Below, piece by piece: positions 16,539-26,000 of a stretch of 64,000 nt of DNA (position 1 is its first letter; each line of letters starts with the position of its first letter). This stretch comes from Planctomycetota bacterium (GTDB lineage: Bacteria; Planctomycetota; Planctomycetia; Pirellulales; Lacipirellulaceae). The notes beneath the pieces were generated by a model. It had not been told where the DNA came from and did no database searches. It was given only the letters and a program-made list of their open reading frames with translations. The DNA lies in contig JAKOXH010000017.1 of NCBI GenBank assembly GCA_029781135.1, positions 1 to 64,000 of the forward strand, read 5' to 3'. The position numbers and the translations under genes are program-made.

Positions 16539-17058
16539 CTGTCATTGCTTTTCGCTTTATCTCGCGTCGGGCTGCGATTGCGGTTTAGCGGAACGGAACG
16601 TGAGTTGTTCGCTGCCGATCTGAATCCTGCCGATGTTGCCCGACCGAACGTGGCGATTCCGCAACGTTGTTGCCAGGCGAATGTTGAGTCTGCGAAACAT
16701 CGGTGGAATAGCAGTTCCCAGGGCGATATCCGGTGAGCGAACGGAACTCCCAGTCTGGCTATGACTTAGCAGCGTCTGCTATCGCAGTGAGTGACGCAGC
16801 GAACGGATTGGCACGCCCTCTGCAATTCTTCGGCTTCAGCATCCTCCCACTGGTTCGGCGTAGAACCACCTCCACTTCGCGGCCGCGGAAGCCTTCGTCC
16901 CCTCAGGCTTCCGCGGCCTTTTTCGCGCGCACGTTCCCCTCCCTATTATAGGGAGGGGCAGGGGAGGGTTCTTGGTATTCCTTTGCTGGCAATATCTGCC
17001 GCACCACTCATCCAAACCGCTCTTGCCATACCTTGAACCACGAGGTATATCTCCCCGC
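16539..17058. other. Gene-free stretch with a GGAGGG repeat
   Basis: No convincing reading frame was found. A hairpin repeat, CCCCTCCCTATTATAGGGAGGGG, lies at 16934-16972 and is of the same family as 6031-6066. Nothing else recognisable. Confidence 0.6.
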
Positions 17059-17415
17059 ATGACAAGACAAACCAATCCCGATTATCTCAACGGCGTGCCC
17101 GAATTGCTCGTGCTACAACTGCTAGCGCGGCGGCCAATGTACGGTTACGAGCTGGTGCGGGCCATCGAACAAACGAGCGGCCAAGTGCTCGAGTTTGGCG
17201 AAGGCTGCATCTATCCGGTGCTCCACCGCTTGGAAAAAGAAGGTCACTTGGCGAGCCGACGCGAAACCGTGGCGGGGCGGAGCCGCGTTGTTTATCGCGT
17301 CACTGCACCCGGGCGGAAGCGGCTCGCTGGGCGTTTGGCCGTGTGGCGGAGTGTCGTCGCGGCGGTGGATCAAGTCTTGCAAGGAGCGCAACATGCCAAA
17401 TCCGCCGTCTCCTGA
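17059..17415 (+). CDS. PadR-family transcriptional regulator
   Basis: A 118-aa winged-helix protein. The typical start LNGVPELLVLQLLARRPMYG and YELVRAIEQTSGQVLEFGEG, then IYPVLHRLEKEGHLASRRET and VVYRVTAPGRKRLA match PadR. ATG 17059 is used; a longer frame from 16972 lacks homology. The 3' end overlaps the next gene by 23 bp, showing an operon. It probably controls its membrane partner. Confidence 0.92.
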   Translation: MTRQTNPDYLNGVPELLVLQLLARRPMYGYELVRAIEQTSGQVLEFGEGCIYPVLHRLEKEGHLASRRETVAGRSRVVYRVTAPGRKRLAGRLAVWRSVVAAVDQVLQGAQHAKSAVS

Positions 17416-18253
17416 CGATACAAACGCCGCCGCGCCCTCGCGCGACGAACTTCGCAATGAACTAACCCGCCGCGGCCTGCCGCCGGCGTACATCGAACGA
17501 TTGTTGTCTGAACTCGACGATCATTACGTCGATCTTCTCGAAGAAAGGAGTTCTACCATGAGCGCGGCACGGAAGCTGCAATTCGAAGAATCGAACGCAA
17601 TCCTACAACCCTCTCCCGCCGGGAGAGGGCAGGTTGAGAGCGACACGGCGGCGCCATCATCTGCCATGTCATCCGCACAACAACGCCTCGGTGAACCTAC
17701 TCACTTGGCGCTCTTCGCCGCCGAGCAATACCAGGCCCGCAGCTTTTGGGGCCGGCACCCGATCGTGACGTTTCTGCTGGCGCCGTTGCCGCTGCTGATT
17801 CTATGCTGGATCGCGACGATGATCAGTATGACGTTTGCTGGAAACGGAATTAGCTACGTGTGTGAACATTGGTTGGGCATATCCGAGGCCAATGTCAAGC
17901 CGGGAGAACATCTTCTGGCTCAAGTGGGTGTGATCGTCGCGGTAAGTTGGCTCCTCATCGTGATGTCGCCGCTGGTGGTCGCTTGGCTACTTTGCCGGAT
18001 CGCAACACGAAATGCACTCGACTGGCGTTGGCCGACCGCGGCCTGCGCATTGCTGGCGTTTGTTGCCGGATGCCTTTCTGTTTCGTACCAGTTAGCGGTC
18101 CAGCCCCACGAAGGCCAATTTATGATTGGACTTAGCTTCGCGCAATCGGCGGAGTGGATTCTGACATCCTTCCTGCCAAAGTTCGCGATAGCGCTCGGGA
18201 TCGGCCTGTTGCTCGTGAAAAGGGCCCAACAGCAATCCCAAGTTGCCATGTGA
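17393..18253 (+). CDS. PadR-associated membrane protein
   Basis: A 286-aa protein. An N-terminal helical part (DELRNELTRRGLPPAYIERL) is followed by QRLGEPTHLALFAAEQYQAR and four or five membrane segments (FLLAPLPLLILCWIATMISM, VIVAVSWLLIVMSPLVVAWL, among others). AAGGAG lies 6 bp before the ATG. A palindromic element at about 17606-17637 adds QPSPAGRGQVESD in frame between EESNAI and QQRLGEP, parts that appear adjacent in similar proteins. The pair of PadR plus membrane protein is common; the membrane part's exact role is unknown. Confidence 0.75.
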   Translation: MPNPPSPDDTNAAAPSRDELRNELTRRGLPPAYIERLLSELDDHYVDLLEERSSTMSAARKLQFEESNAILQPSPAGRGQVESDTAAPSSAMSSAQQRLGEPTHLALFAAEQYQARSFWGRHPIVTFLLAPLPLLILCWIATMISMTFAGNGISYVCEHWLGISEANVKPGEHLLAQVGVIVAVSWLLIVMSPLVVAWLLCRIATRNALDWRWPTAACALLAFVAGCLSVSYQLAVQPHEGQFMIGLSFAQSAEWILTSFLPKFAIALGIGLLLVKRAQQQSQVAM

Positions 18254-18402
18254 AATCACCTTGATGACGATCGTGTGCTGCGGCCCACGGTGCTACTTCC
18301 ATTCACCGCGAATTCGCGTGGTTTTCACCCTCGACGGCTACGCTAGCAATTGCTATCCTGCTCCCCCTTTCAATTGTCTCATTGGGTGTCGAGGATAAAG
18401 CC

Positions 18403-19848
18403 ATGTCGTGGCACAGGGATTGGCTAAAAACGGCGATTGGCGCGATGGGCCTGCTGCTCGTCGGTTTTGCAGTATTCACCTACTGCCGGGTGTATTGTCG
18501 GGCGCCACTGCATCTAACGCTCAGCGGTGGGAATGTGTGTCTGACGCGGTCCGAAATGGCGCATACGATCTGCCACGAAGTCCACGACGCCGGCATCGAA
18601 CTGGAACCCATGGAAGGAACGAACTCGGAGGCGATTTGCTCGGCCGTCGACAATGGCGAACTGGACCTCGGCCTGGTGCTGGGCGGGTTCCCCACCGGCG
18701 CCCACACGAACGTCCAACAGGTAGCGACGTTCGGCGTCGAGCCGCTGCACTTGCTGGTTCGCGGCGAATTGCTGCAGGGCCGCCCGGCTTCGTTGGAACT
18801 GTTGCGTGGGCGAGTCGTATCGCTCGGTGAAGCGAAGACGAACGGTGCGATCCTGGCCGAAAACCTGCTGCGGTTCGCGGGTTTCAAGCCGGCGACCGAC
18901 TCGTCGACGGGCGACTATAAACCCGTCTATCTTCGCAACCGCGATTTGCATGTCGCCCTGACGGCGCTCGCGAATGCCTCGCCAGACAGTCGGGCAGCGT
19001 TCGCGGCGATCTTGCCGGATGCTGTCTTGCTGGTCGATAGTGTGCCGGCTCCCCTGGTGGATCGTCTGGTGACCATCGGTGGCTACCGGTTGGTGCCGCT
19101 GCCCTATGCGACCGCGCTGCACTTGGATGTTCGCCGCAATCACGGCAAGGACGAGGATCAGTTGGAGAACAGCCGGCTCGAAGCGACGAAGATCCCTGCA
19201 TGCGCCTACGGCATCAATCCGGCCGTGCCGGCGGCCGATTGCGAAACGTTCGGCTTGCGGCTAATGCTCATCGCGAACAAGAATGTGTCGCCCATTGCGG
19301 TGCTGCGGCTGTTGCGGGCGCTCGACAACGGCATCGTCGAAAAATACCGCATTGAACTGAACGTGGCCAATCAATTCGAGGAGTTTCCGATTCATCCTGG
19401 TGCCGTGGCGTTTGCGAAAGGACGGAAGCCGCTAATCTTGGGCGAACTCCTGGAACCGGTGCAAAACGTGCTCAGCGTCGTCGGTGCCGGTGGGGCGGGC
19501 CTGCTCGCCGTGTGGGGATTCCTCCGCGGCTTGCGGGCCGTCCATCCCGACGTGCACTTGCGGCAGATCAACCGCATCGAGCGGCTCCTGCGCGGCGATG
19601 AACAAGATTCCTCGGCCCCCGCCTTGCCCAGCGCGTTCATCGACTACCTCGAACAACGACTCGCGACGGTGAAACAAGCGGCGATCGACGATTACGCCGC
19701 CGGCCGGTTGAAAGGCGACGAAGGTTTCATGAGCATCCTCACGCTCGTTGCCGATACCCGCCAGCTACTCGCCCAAAAACGCAAACAACTCGCCCTACTC
19801 GACACCTGCCCACCAAATGTAAACGCTCCGTTGGCCGACGCGGCGTAA
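18403..19848 (+). CDS. TAXI-type substrate-binding domain membrane protein
   Basis: A 481-aa protein with an N-terminal membrane anchor (AIGAMGLLLVGFAVFTYC) and a periplasmic-type domain with EMAHTICHEVHDAGIELEPM and GELDLGLVLGG. These parts resemble TAXI/TRAP solute-binding proteins. A second membrane segment around VVGAGGAGLLAVWGFLRG is followed by a helical end. No transporter subunits lie nearby, so a sensing role is possible. ATG 18403 is chosen; 18382 would add seven residues. Confidence 0.7.
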   Translation: MSWHRDWLKTAIGAMGLLLVGFAVFTYCRVYCRAPLHLTLSGGNVCLTRSEMAHTICHEVHDAGIELEPMEGTNSEAICSAVDNGELDLGLVLGGFPTGAHTNVQQVATFGVEPLHLLVRGELLQGRPASLELLRGRVVSLGEAKTNGAILAENLLRFAGFKPATDSSTGDYKPVYLRNRDLHVALTALANASPDSRAAFAAILPDAVLLVDSVPAPLVDRLVTIGGYRLVPLPYATALHLDVRRNHGKDEDQLENSRLEATKIPACAYGINPAVPAADCETFGLRLMLIANKNVSPIAVLRLLRALDNGIVEKYRIELNVANQFEEFPIHPGAVAFAKGRKPLILGELLEPVQNVLSVVGAGGAGLLAVWGFLRGLRAVHPDVHLRQINRIERLLRGDEQDSSAPALPSAFIDYLEQRLATVKQAAIDDYAAGRLKGDEGFMSILTLVADTRQLLAQKRKQLALLDTCPPNVNAPLADAA

Positions 19849-19971
19849 CCGGTGCAATGACGGCCAAGTAGGTCGGGCTTTAGCCTGACCGACGCTATAA
19901 TCAAGCCGGGCCAGTTCGCAGGTTTCTCACCGAAGCGGGGATAACGCCATGATGGAATATCAAGGGTATTT

Positions 19972-20070
19972 AGCAGGGTGTTGAAAAAGGGGACTGGCTC
20001 GCGGTCCGTCGGCGAAAACGTCGGGAATCTGCCATCTCGCGAGCGTGCCTGTCCCCTTTTTCAACGGGCT
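19972..20070. repeat. Palindromic element with GTTGAAAAAGGGGAC arms
   Basis: Perfect 15-bp arms at 19980-19994 and 20051-20065, with secondary GCTCGCG and CGCGAGC arms inside. A related half-copy is found at 40076-40113. It lies just upstream of the ParE-type pair. Confidence 0.75.
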
Positions 20071-20123
20071 GGCAGGCGATGCCGCAGATGTTGCGGGAAT
20101 GTCCCTGATTGTTGTTACGGATT

Positions 20124-20151
20124 TTGGCCTTTCCATTCCACTCGCTATAAT
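20124..20151 (+). promoter_or_regulatory. Promoter of the ParE-type toxin-antitoxin pair
   Basis: TTGGCC at 20124-20129 and a perfect TATAAT at 20146-20151 with 16 bp between them. The start of transcription would be near 20158, and GGAGG precedes the ATG at 20169. Confidence 0.55.
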
Positions 20152-20168
20152 GTTCGTTGGAGGACGCT

Positions 20169-20405
20169 ATGGCCAACTATCAAACCTTGCTCGCTGACGC
20201 CAGTCGCTTGCCGCTGGATGCTCGCATTCAGCTGATCGACGCACTCTGGGAGACGGTTCCTGAAGAGGCCATGCCAGCGTTGAGCTCGGAGTGGCTCGCC
20301 GAGATCGAGCGTCGATCGAGCGAATTTGATGAGGGGAAGGTCGCAACTATTCCGTGGCAGCAGGTCCGGGCGCAAGCGTTGGGGCGACTGAAGGGCAAAC
20401 AATGA
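20169..20405 (+). CDS. Addiction-module antitoxin (TIGR02574-like)
   Basis: A 78-aa protein: LLADASRLPLDARIQLIDALWETVPEEA near the start, then SSEWLAEIERRSSEFDEGK, matching the putative addiction-module component family. ATG 20169 follows GGAGG; an earlier ATG at 20157 is also possible. The stop overlaps the next start (ATGA). Its partner is the RelE/ParE-like toxin. Confidence 0.8.
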   Translation: MANYQTLLADASRLPLDARIQLIDALWETVPEEAMPALSSEWLAEIERRSSEFDEGKVATIPWQQVRAQALGRLKGKQ

Positions 20406-20701
20406 AGTTGGTCGAGTTCTTGCCCGGATCGCGACAGGACTTCGATGAATCTTTTGACTGGTACGCCGCGCGAAGTCCTTTTCTAGCAGAAGAATTCTCG
20501 GCAGCCGTCGATGCCGTTATAGAACGGGTTGCGGCAAGCCCGGCACAGTTTGCGCTGATCGATGCGAAACATCGGGGTGTTATGGTTGCGAGATTTCCGT
20601 TTCGCGTCATTTACCGAGTGGAGAGCGACCGTGTTCTGATCGTTGCGATTGCCCGCGCCAAGCGGCGACCGAGATATTGGCGACGGCGAGAAACAAAATG
20701 A
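20402..20701 (+). CDS. ParE/RelE-family toxin
   Basis: A 99-aa protein: FLPGSRQDFDESFDWYAARS, IERVAASPAQFALIDAKHRG, RFPFRVIYRVESDRVLIVAI and RAKRRPRYWRRR are typical of ParE-like toxins. They poison gyrase or cleave RNA; which is not clear here. It is translationally coupled to the antitoxin. Its end overlaps a broken HEPN gene that comes from the other strand. Confidence 0.85.
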   Translation: MKLVEFLPGSRQDFDESFDWYAARSPFLAEEFSAAVDAVIERVAASPAQFALIDAKHRGVMVARFPFRVIYRVESDRVLIVAIARAKRRPRYWRRRETK

Positions 20702-20828
20702 CGATCGACGGCGCTCCGCAAGCGTGCGTCGCTGTCGTAATCAGCGAACGATTTGCCGGCGGCGAACTGCAGGATCAACTCCGCCGCCTGACGAACATCT
20801 TCCAGATTTTTTTGGCCTCAAGCTGCAT
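20697..20828 (-). pseudogene. Truncated, frameshifted HEPN-domain toxin
   Basis: On the minus strand, right after the nucleotidyltransferase stop, ATG at 20828 begins MQLEAKK, then a run of seven As shifts the frame. With one more A it would read MQLEAKKNLEDVRQAAELI and AAGKSFADYDSDARLRSAVDR, the start of a DUF86/HEPN toxin. Soon after, similarity stops where the ParE gene ends (about 20697), so the Rx4-6H catalytic part is lost. This leaves the MNT partner without a working toxin. Confidence 0.7.
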
Positions 20829-21126
20829 AGAGAAGCGTCCGCGATGGCTCGATGGCTTGCAGGAAGTACGGATTGCGGATGGCCCGCGTCATGACCAGAT
20901 CGATGGGCCGGCCGACGAGCATGGCGAGCGATTCGCGTAGACCAAAGTACGCATCGGCATGTTGGCCTTCGGCCAGGGGCGCGAATTCTACCAGAAAATC
21001 CACGTCACTCCGCTGCGGATCAAAATGGCCGCTGACGGCCGAGCCAAACACTTCGAGTCGCTGCACGTGAAAACACTGGCAAAGCTCGGTGATTTGAGAA
21101 CCGTGCTGCGTCAAGAGAGGCACCAT
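20818..21126 (-). CDS. MntA-like minimal nucleotidyltransferase (antitoxin)
   Basis: A 102-aa protein of the MNT family: VFGSAVSGHFDPQRSDVDFL has the GS...DxD active-site motif. In HEPN/MNT systems, the MNT protein adds AMP to the HEPN RNase and blocks it. The HEPN partner is broken here (20697-20828), so this gene may be an orphan. ATG 21126 is preferred to 21147. Confidence 0.85.
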   Translation of the reverse strand: MVPLLTQHGSQITELCQCFHVQRLEVFGSAVSGHFDPQRSDVDFLVEFAPLAEGQHADAYFGLRESLAMLVGRPIDLVMTRAIRNPYFLQAIEPSRTLLYAA

Positions 21127-21463
21127 AACGTAATTGTAGCATGGCACAGGGGGAACCGCAAAAACGCCGGAGATGCAGTGTGTTGCGGCCGAATAGTGTT
21201 GTCAGGCAGATAGAGTTTTCGCAGGGACAATTGCAAAAAATGGCTGTCTGTTTGCCGTTACAGGCTGTTGAGATGAGCCAAAACTAGTTGCTATTGCTTG
21301 ATCGACAACATAAAATGCTGATTGAGATTTGTTACGCTGCGTTAGTCGCACACCACTCATCTAGCTGCGATTATTGCTTATCGAACTCTTATCGGTAAAG
21401 GAACGCATGGGCCGCAATTTACCGCCGCGAAGCGGATTCAAATAGCGTAATGGGAGGGGTAGG
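21127..21463. other. AT-richer intergenic region
   Basis: No convincing gene or repeat is visible. The base composition is more AT-rich than the surroundings and continues into the next gene, perhaps an acquired segment. Confidence 0.5.
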
Positions 21464-22306
21464 ATGAACGCCAAAGTACGAGTGTTTGCCGTCCTGATTA
21501 TTGCATACTACTCATCACTAGGATGCTTTGCCCAAAGTAGTAGTACTCACGAAACAAGCAAGCCAGACAACAATTGGCAGCTTGAGCAGGTTAAGCCAAA
21601 AGTAGCTGATGAAAAACAGGCTGAGTTTGAGCGAGGCTGTTTGATCTGGCTTATGCGCCAAATCAAACAGGATCGAATTAATGCTGAGGACTTACTTAGG
21701 ACAGCAAGCGAAAGTAACAAGAGGAACGAGTATGAAGGATATACTACCCTCGTGACGTTGGGCACTTGTTTTTTGAGGGGAGTTGAAGTCTCTGATGCAC
21801 CTGATCCTGAAATATTGCGATTAAATTCTGGCTTGTTTCCAACAGAACAAGAGCTCAGAAAAATTTTTCCTAATTGCTCGATTCTGCATCCTGAGCCATG
21901 GACTTGCGCAAAGCAAATCGAGGAGTGCAAGGTGAAAACCCAAGAAGTAGTGGATTTTGTGAATAAGGGATGCAAGCGAATTAATGGAAGAGTGTATTGT
22001 CGACAAAATGGACGGGAAGATGCTTTTATTGTTGCGCAGTATTATTTGGCTACAGAGACTTGGATAATTGCCAATTTAGACGGGCATGGCAAAATGAAGC
22101 AACTAACCACTCAGGCCAATACTGGCCCAAATGGGGGATCAACTCAGCCGGGAAGACAGGCATCCCCGTCTGTACAGCCGCAACAACAGCAAGACCAGGG
22201 TTGGACTAAGTCGGATGTTGCTGAAGCAGCAGCTGTAATCGGAGCAGTGGCGGTTGCGGCGGATCAAGTCTGGAGATTACTTGTCGATGTTTTTAGTAAT
22301 CAGTGA
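21464..22306 (+). CDS. Hypothetical secreted protein, AT-rich
   Basis: A 280-aa protein with a signal peptide (VRVFAVLIIAYYSSLGCFAQ). The middle has Cys residues (FERGCLIWLMRQIKQDRINA, NCSILHPEPWTCAK) and the C-terminal side is Gln-rich (QPQQQQDQ) with a hydrophobic AEAAAVIGAVAVAADQVW end. No known domain. Lower GC than its neighbours hints at transfer. It is close to the 58-aa glycine-zipper peptide on the other strand. Confidence 0.65.
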   Translation: MNAKVRVFAVLIIAYYSSLGCFAQSSSTHETSKPDNNWQLEQVKPKVADEKQAEFERGCLIWLMRQIKQDRINAEDLLRTASESNKRNEYEGYTTLVTLGTCFLRGVEVSDAPDPEILRLNSGLFPTEQELRKIFPNCSILHPEPWTCAKQIEECKVKTQEVVDFVNKGCKRINGRVYCRQNGREDAFIVAQYYLATETWIIANLDGHGKMKQLTTQANTGPNGGSTQPGRQASPSVQPQQQQDQGWTKSDVAEAAAVIGAVAVAADQVWRLLVDVFSNQ

Positions 22307-22693
22307 TAGACTTCGCTTTGGAATGAGATTTGACCGCGTTAAAACCTTCCGACTCGTAGCTAATGGGTTTTGTGATTTCGGCTAGACCTTGCGCCGTGTT
22401 GGATGACAGCTTGAGTACCTTCTAGCGATCCCCTGCCATTTCTGGGCCCGTTTAAGTACGTTACGTGGCGGGCAGGATGTTCGACGTATTGCCACTCTTC
22501 ACTCTCCATGCCGAGCAGTGGAATTACAGCCCTTCCCAACTCCCAATGGGGAAAAAGTCCCTGGTCGGCGATCGTGGGGCCAAATCGGGAGCGCAAGTGG
22601 CGAGTTGCTTTTCGGAGGTGGGGGACTCACGGTCAATCGTCGGCGAGGTTTTGTGATTCTCGGTGGACGCCAAGTACAACACCTCACTGCATA
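22307..22693. other. Gene-poor region
   Basis: No clear gene is seen. A short minus-strand open frame (22360-22596) includes HPARHVTYLNGPRNGRG, which may be a relic of an unknown gene, but it has no ribosome site or recognisable domain. Confidence 0.4.
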
Positions 22694-22738
22694 GAAAAAA
22701 CGAAAACGAAACGGACTCGGCCAAAATGGCCGAATCCG
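22694..22738 (-). terminator. Rho-independent terminator of the small peptide gene
   Basis: On the minus strand, arms CGGATTCGGCC and GGCCGAGTCCG (22712-22738) with an ATTTT loop are followed by a T-rich run (TTTCGTTTTCGTTTTTT). It lies 22 bp after the stop of the 58-aa gene. Confidence 0.85.
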
Positions 22739-22759
22739 TATTCATAGAATATTCGGATT

Positions 22760-22936
22760 TTACATCGCAAGTGTTGCAGCGCCGGTCGCAGCACCAGCCG
22801 TCGATCCAAGGGCATATGCTGCGACAAACCCCACGCCCACGCCAATTCCAATAAGTCCTAATCCAACTAGGGCAACACCCCAAACTGGTATACCGATGGC
22901 GGAACCCGCAGTTGCAACACCAATAGACTTAAACAT
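22760..22936 (-). CDS. 58-aa glycine-zipper hydrophobic peptide
   Basis: A small open frame on the minus strand from ATG 22936: it starts MFKSIGVATAGSAIGIP, has the hydrophobic Gly-rich stretch GVALVGLGLIGIGVGVGF, and ends GSTAGAATGAATLAM. AAGGAGG lies 6 bp before the start and a strong terminator follows, so it is very likely real. Repeated GxxxG spacing suggests helix packing in a membrane; candidates are a bacteriocin-like or membrane-acting peptide or a small membrane subunit. No homologue is recognised. Confidence 0.8.
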   Translation of the reverse strand: MFKSIGVATAGSAIGIPVWGVALVGLGLIGIGVGVGFVAAYALGSTAGAATGAATLAM

Positions 22937-23077
22937 GTTTTCCTCCTTGTGGGTTTGTCGTACAGATGAAAAAAAGTGGTAAGGTCCAATTCCTGCAAAT
23001 ACTTATTTGACCAACCGATTGACTATCGTTCCACCGTTCTCGCTGATGAATGCTGTGGGTTGCTTTTCTCAAACTTT

Positions 23078-26000
23078 TCAGCTGCACCCCATGCTGCTGC
23101 CGCAGTTGTAGCAGAGGTAGCAGTTGCCGGCGCGGACGGTGATTTGGCCGCAGTTGTCGCAGGCCGGGGCATCCGATTGGAATTCGGCGAACTGTTCGCT
23201 GCGCGCTGTCGTGGGACCGGCGTCCTTGAGCATCACGCCGGCGCGAGCCAGTAGGGCCACGTTGATCTCGCCGATCGCCGCGCCGCCGTTCGTGGGACCG
23301 CTGCCGTTGGCGTGGGCATGCCCGTTGGCGTGGCCATTTTTAGGTGCCGGGTGACTACCCTGCGGACGGTGCCCCGTTTCGGGTGTCGGCTTGAGGGCTA
23401 GGGGCTGGGGGCTGGGGGCTACGGTGGTGGTCGATCCTTCCGCCTTCCGCCTTCCGCCTTCCGCCTTGCTTTCCTTCCGCCCGCCGGTCGCGGGCTTCTT
23501 GCCGGCGGCGACGGGCGCGGGCTGTGTTTCGGCATCATCCTCGGCCGGGGTCGGGGACGACTCGGCTCGCTCCTCGGTCCGCAGCACGCCTTGGTTGGCT
23601 TCTTTGTAGCCGGGGAGAAACGTGATGCCGAGCCAGCGGAAGATGTAATCGATGAGACTCTTCGCGATCTTGATATCCGGGTTCTTGGTGTAACCCTGCG
23701 GCTCGAATCGCATATGGCTGAACTTGCGGACGTAGTCTTCGAGCGGCACGCCGTATTGCAGGCTCATTGAGACGCTGGTGCCGAAGGCGTCCATCAGGCC
23801 GCCGATCGTGCTCCCTTCCTTGGCCATGGTGATAAATAGCTCACCGGGCCGGCCATCGGGGTAGAGACCGACGGTGATGTAGCCCTCGTGGCCCGAGACG
23901 CTGAACTTGTGGGTGATGCTTTGCCGCGTGTCTTCGAGGCGCTCGCGGCGCGGCTTGGCAATGGCGGCGGCCGCGGCGGCTGCCCGCTGGCCTTCGGAAC
24001 TCGTGGCCAGCGGCTGGCTTTCCTTCGAGCCATCTCGATAAATAGCCAGGGCTTTCAGCCCTAGTTTCCAGCCATCAAAGTACGCCTTGGCGATATCCTC
24101 GGTCGTCGTATCGCGCGGCATGTTCACCGTCTTCGAGATCGCACCCGATAGGAACGGCTGCGCCGCGGCCATCATCAGCACGTGGGCTTGCCAGGCGATC
24201 GAGCGGCGGCCGTTACGCGGCGTAAACGCACAATCGAACACGTTCAGGTGCTCTTCCTTCACATCCGGCGAACCTTCGATCGTGTCGTGCTCGTCGATGT
24301 AGGCCAGGATCGAGCCGATTTGCGGCTGATCGTAGCCGAGCGTCGTGAGAGCGAGCGGCACGGTTTGGTTGACGATTTTGAGCATGCCGCCACCGGCGAG
24401 TTGCTTGTACTTCACGAGGGCGATATCCGGCTCGATGCCGGTCGTGTCGCAGTCCATCATGAAGCTGATGGTGCCGGTGGGCGCGAGCACGGTGGCCTGC
24501 GCGTTGCGGAAGCCGTGGACGCGGCCGGCGGCCAGCACATCGTCCCAGGTGCGGCGGGCCGCTTCCTGCAAGTACAGCGGACAGGCGGCGTTGATGTCGT
24601 CGACCGCGTTGCGGTGCATCTGCATCACGCCGAGGAACGGCTCGCGGTTGTCGTCGTAGCAATCGAACGTGCCGACCGCTTCGGCAAGTTCGGTGCTCGT
24701 AAGGTTGGCCGCACCGTGGAGCAGCGCGGTGATCGCACCGCACACGCCGCGAGCTTCATCGGAATCGTACGGCGTACCGCCCGACATGAGCAGGCTGCCG
24801 AGGTTCGAGTAGCCGAGGCCGAGCGGCCGGAACAGGTGGCTGTTGCGGGCGATGTCGGGCGTCGGGTAGCTTGCGTGATCGACCAGGATTTCCTGGGCGA
24901 TGAAGAACACGCGGCAAGCCGCCTTGAAGCGTTCAGCATCGAATTCGCCATCGGCCTTGCGGAACTTCATCAGGTTGATGCTCGCCAGGTTGCAGGCCGT
25001 GTCGTCGAGGAACATGTACTCGCTGCACGGATTGCTGGCGTTGATCCGCCCGCTGTTCGGGCAGGTGTGCCAACGATTGATCGTCGTGTCGTACTGCACG
25101 CCGGGGTCGCCACAGTGCCAGGCACAATCGGCCATGCGATCGAGAATTTCGCGGGCCGGGTACGTGGGGCCGGGCTGCTTGGTGTCGGTGACCCAGTGGG
25201 TCGTCCAATCTTCATTGCGTTCGACGGCCTGCATGAAGTCATCCGTGACGCGGACCGAAAGGTTCGCGTTCTGGAACATGATCGAGCTGTAGGCTTCGCC
25301 GTTGAAGTTCGACTCGTAGCCGCCCTTCTCGATGAGGCAACGGGCCTTTTGCTCTTCCTTCCACTTGCACTCGATGAATTCCATCACGTCGGGATGCCAG
25401 ACTTTGATCGATTGCATCTTGGCGGCCCGCCGTGTCTTACCACCACTCTTCACCACGGCCGCGATCTGGTCGTACACCCGCATGAACGAAAGCGGCCCGC
25501 TCGGACGGCCGCCGCCCGAGAGCTTCTCGCGGTGCGAGCGGAGCGTGCTGAGGTCGGTGCCGGTGCCGCTGCCGAATTTGAAGAGCATGGCCTCGCTGCG
25601 GGCGAGTTCCATGATGTCTTCCATGTTGTCGGCGACGTGTTGGATGAAGCACGCGCTGCCTTGCGGGAACTCATACGGATTCTCGGGCTGGACGACATCC
25701 TCGACTTGCGAATCCCAACGCCAGTTGCACTTGGCGCCGCTCACGCCATACTCGTGATACAGGCCGACGTTGAACCACACCGGCGAATTGAACGCGCCGT
25801 GCTGATGCAAGCAGAGCCAGGCCAGCTCGCGGTAGAAGCGTTCGCCATCGGCGGCGCTGGCGAAGTAGCCGTCCTCGAGGCCCCAATCGGTGATCGTACG
25901 GGCCACGCGGTGCACGAGTTGCTTCACGCTGTACTCGCGCTCGGGCGTGCCGACTTCACCGTAGAAGTACTTGCTGCAGATGACGTTCGTCGCCAGTTGG

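Noticed and set aside
20677-20940. A plus-strand 87-residue open frame after the ParE gene
   Set aside because: It lies opposite the HEPN relic and the MNT gene, which show clear family motifs on the minus strand.
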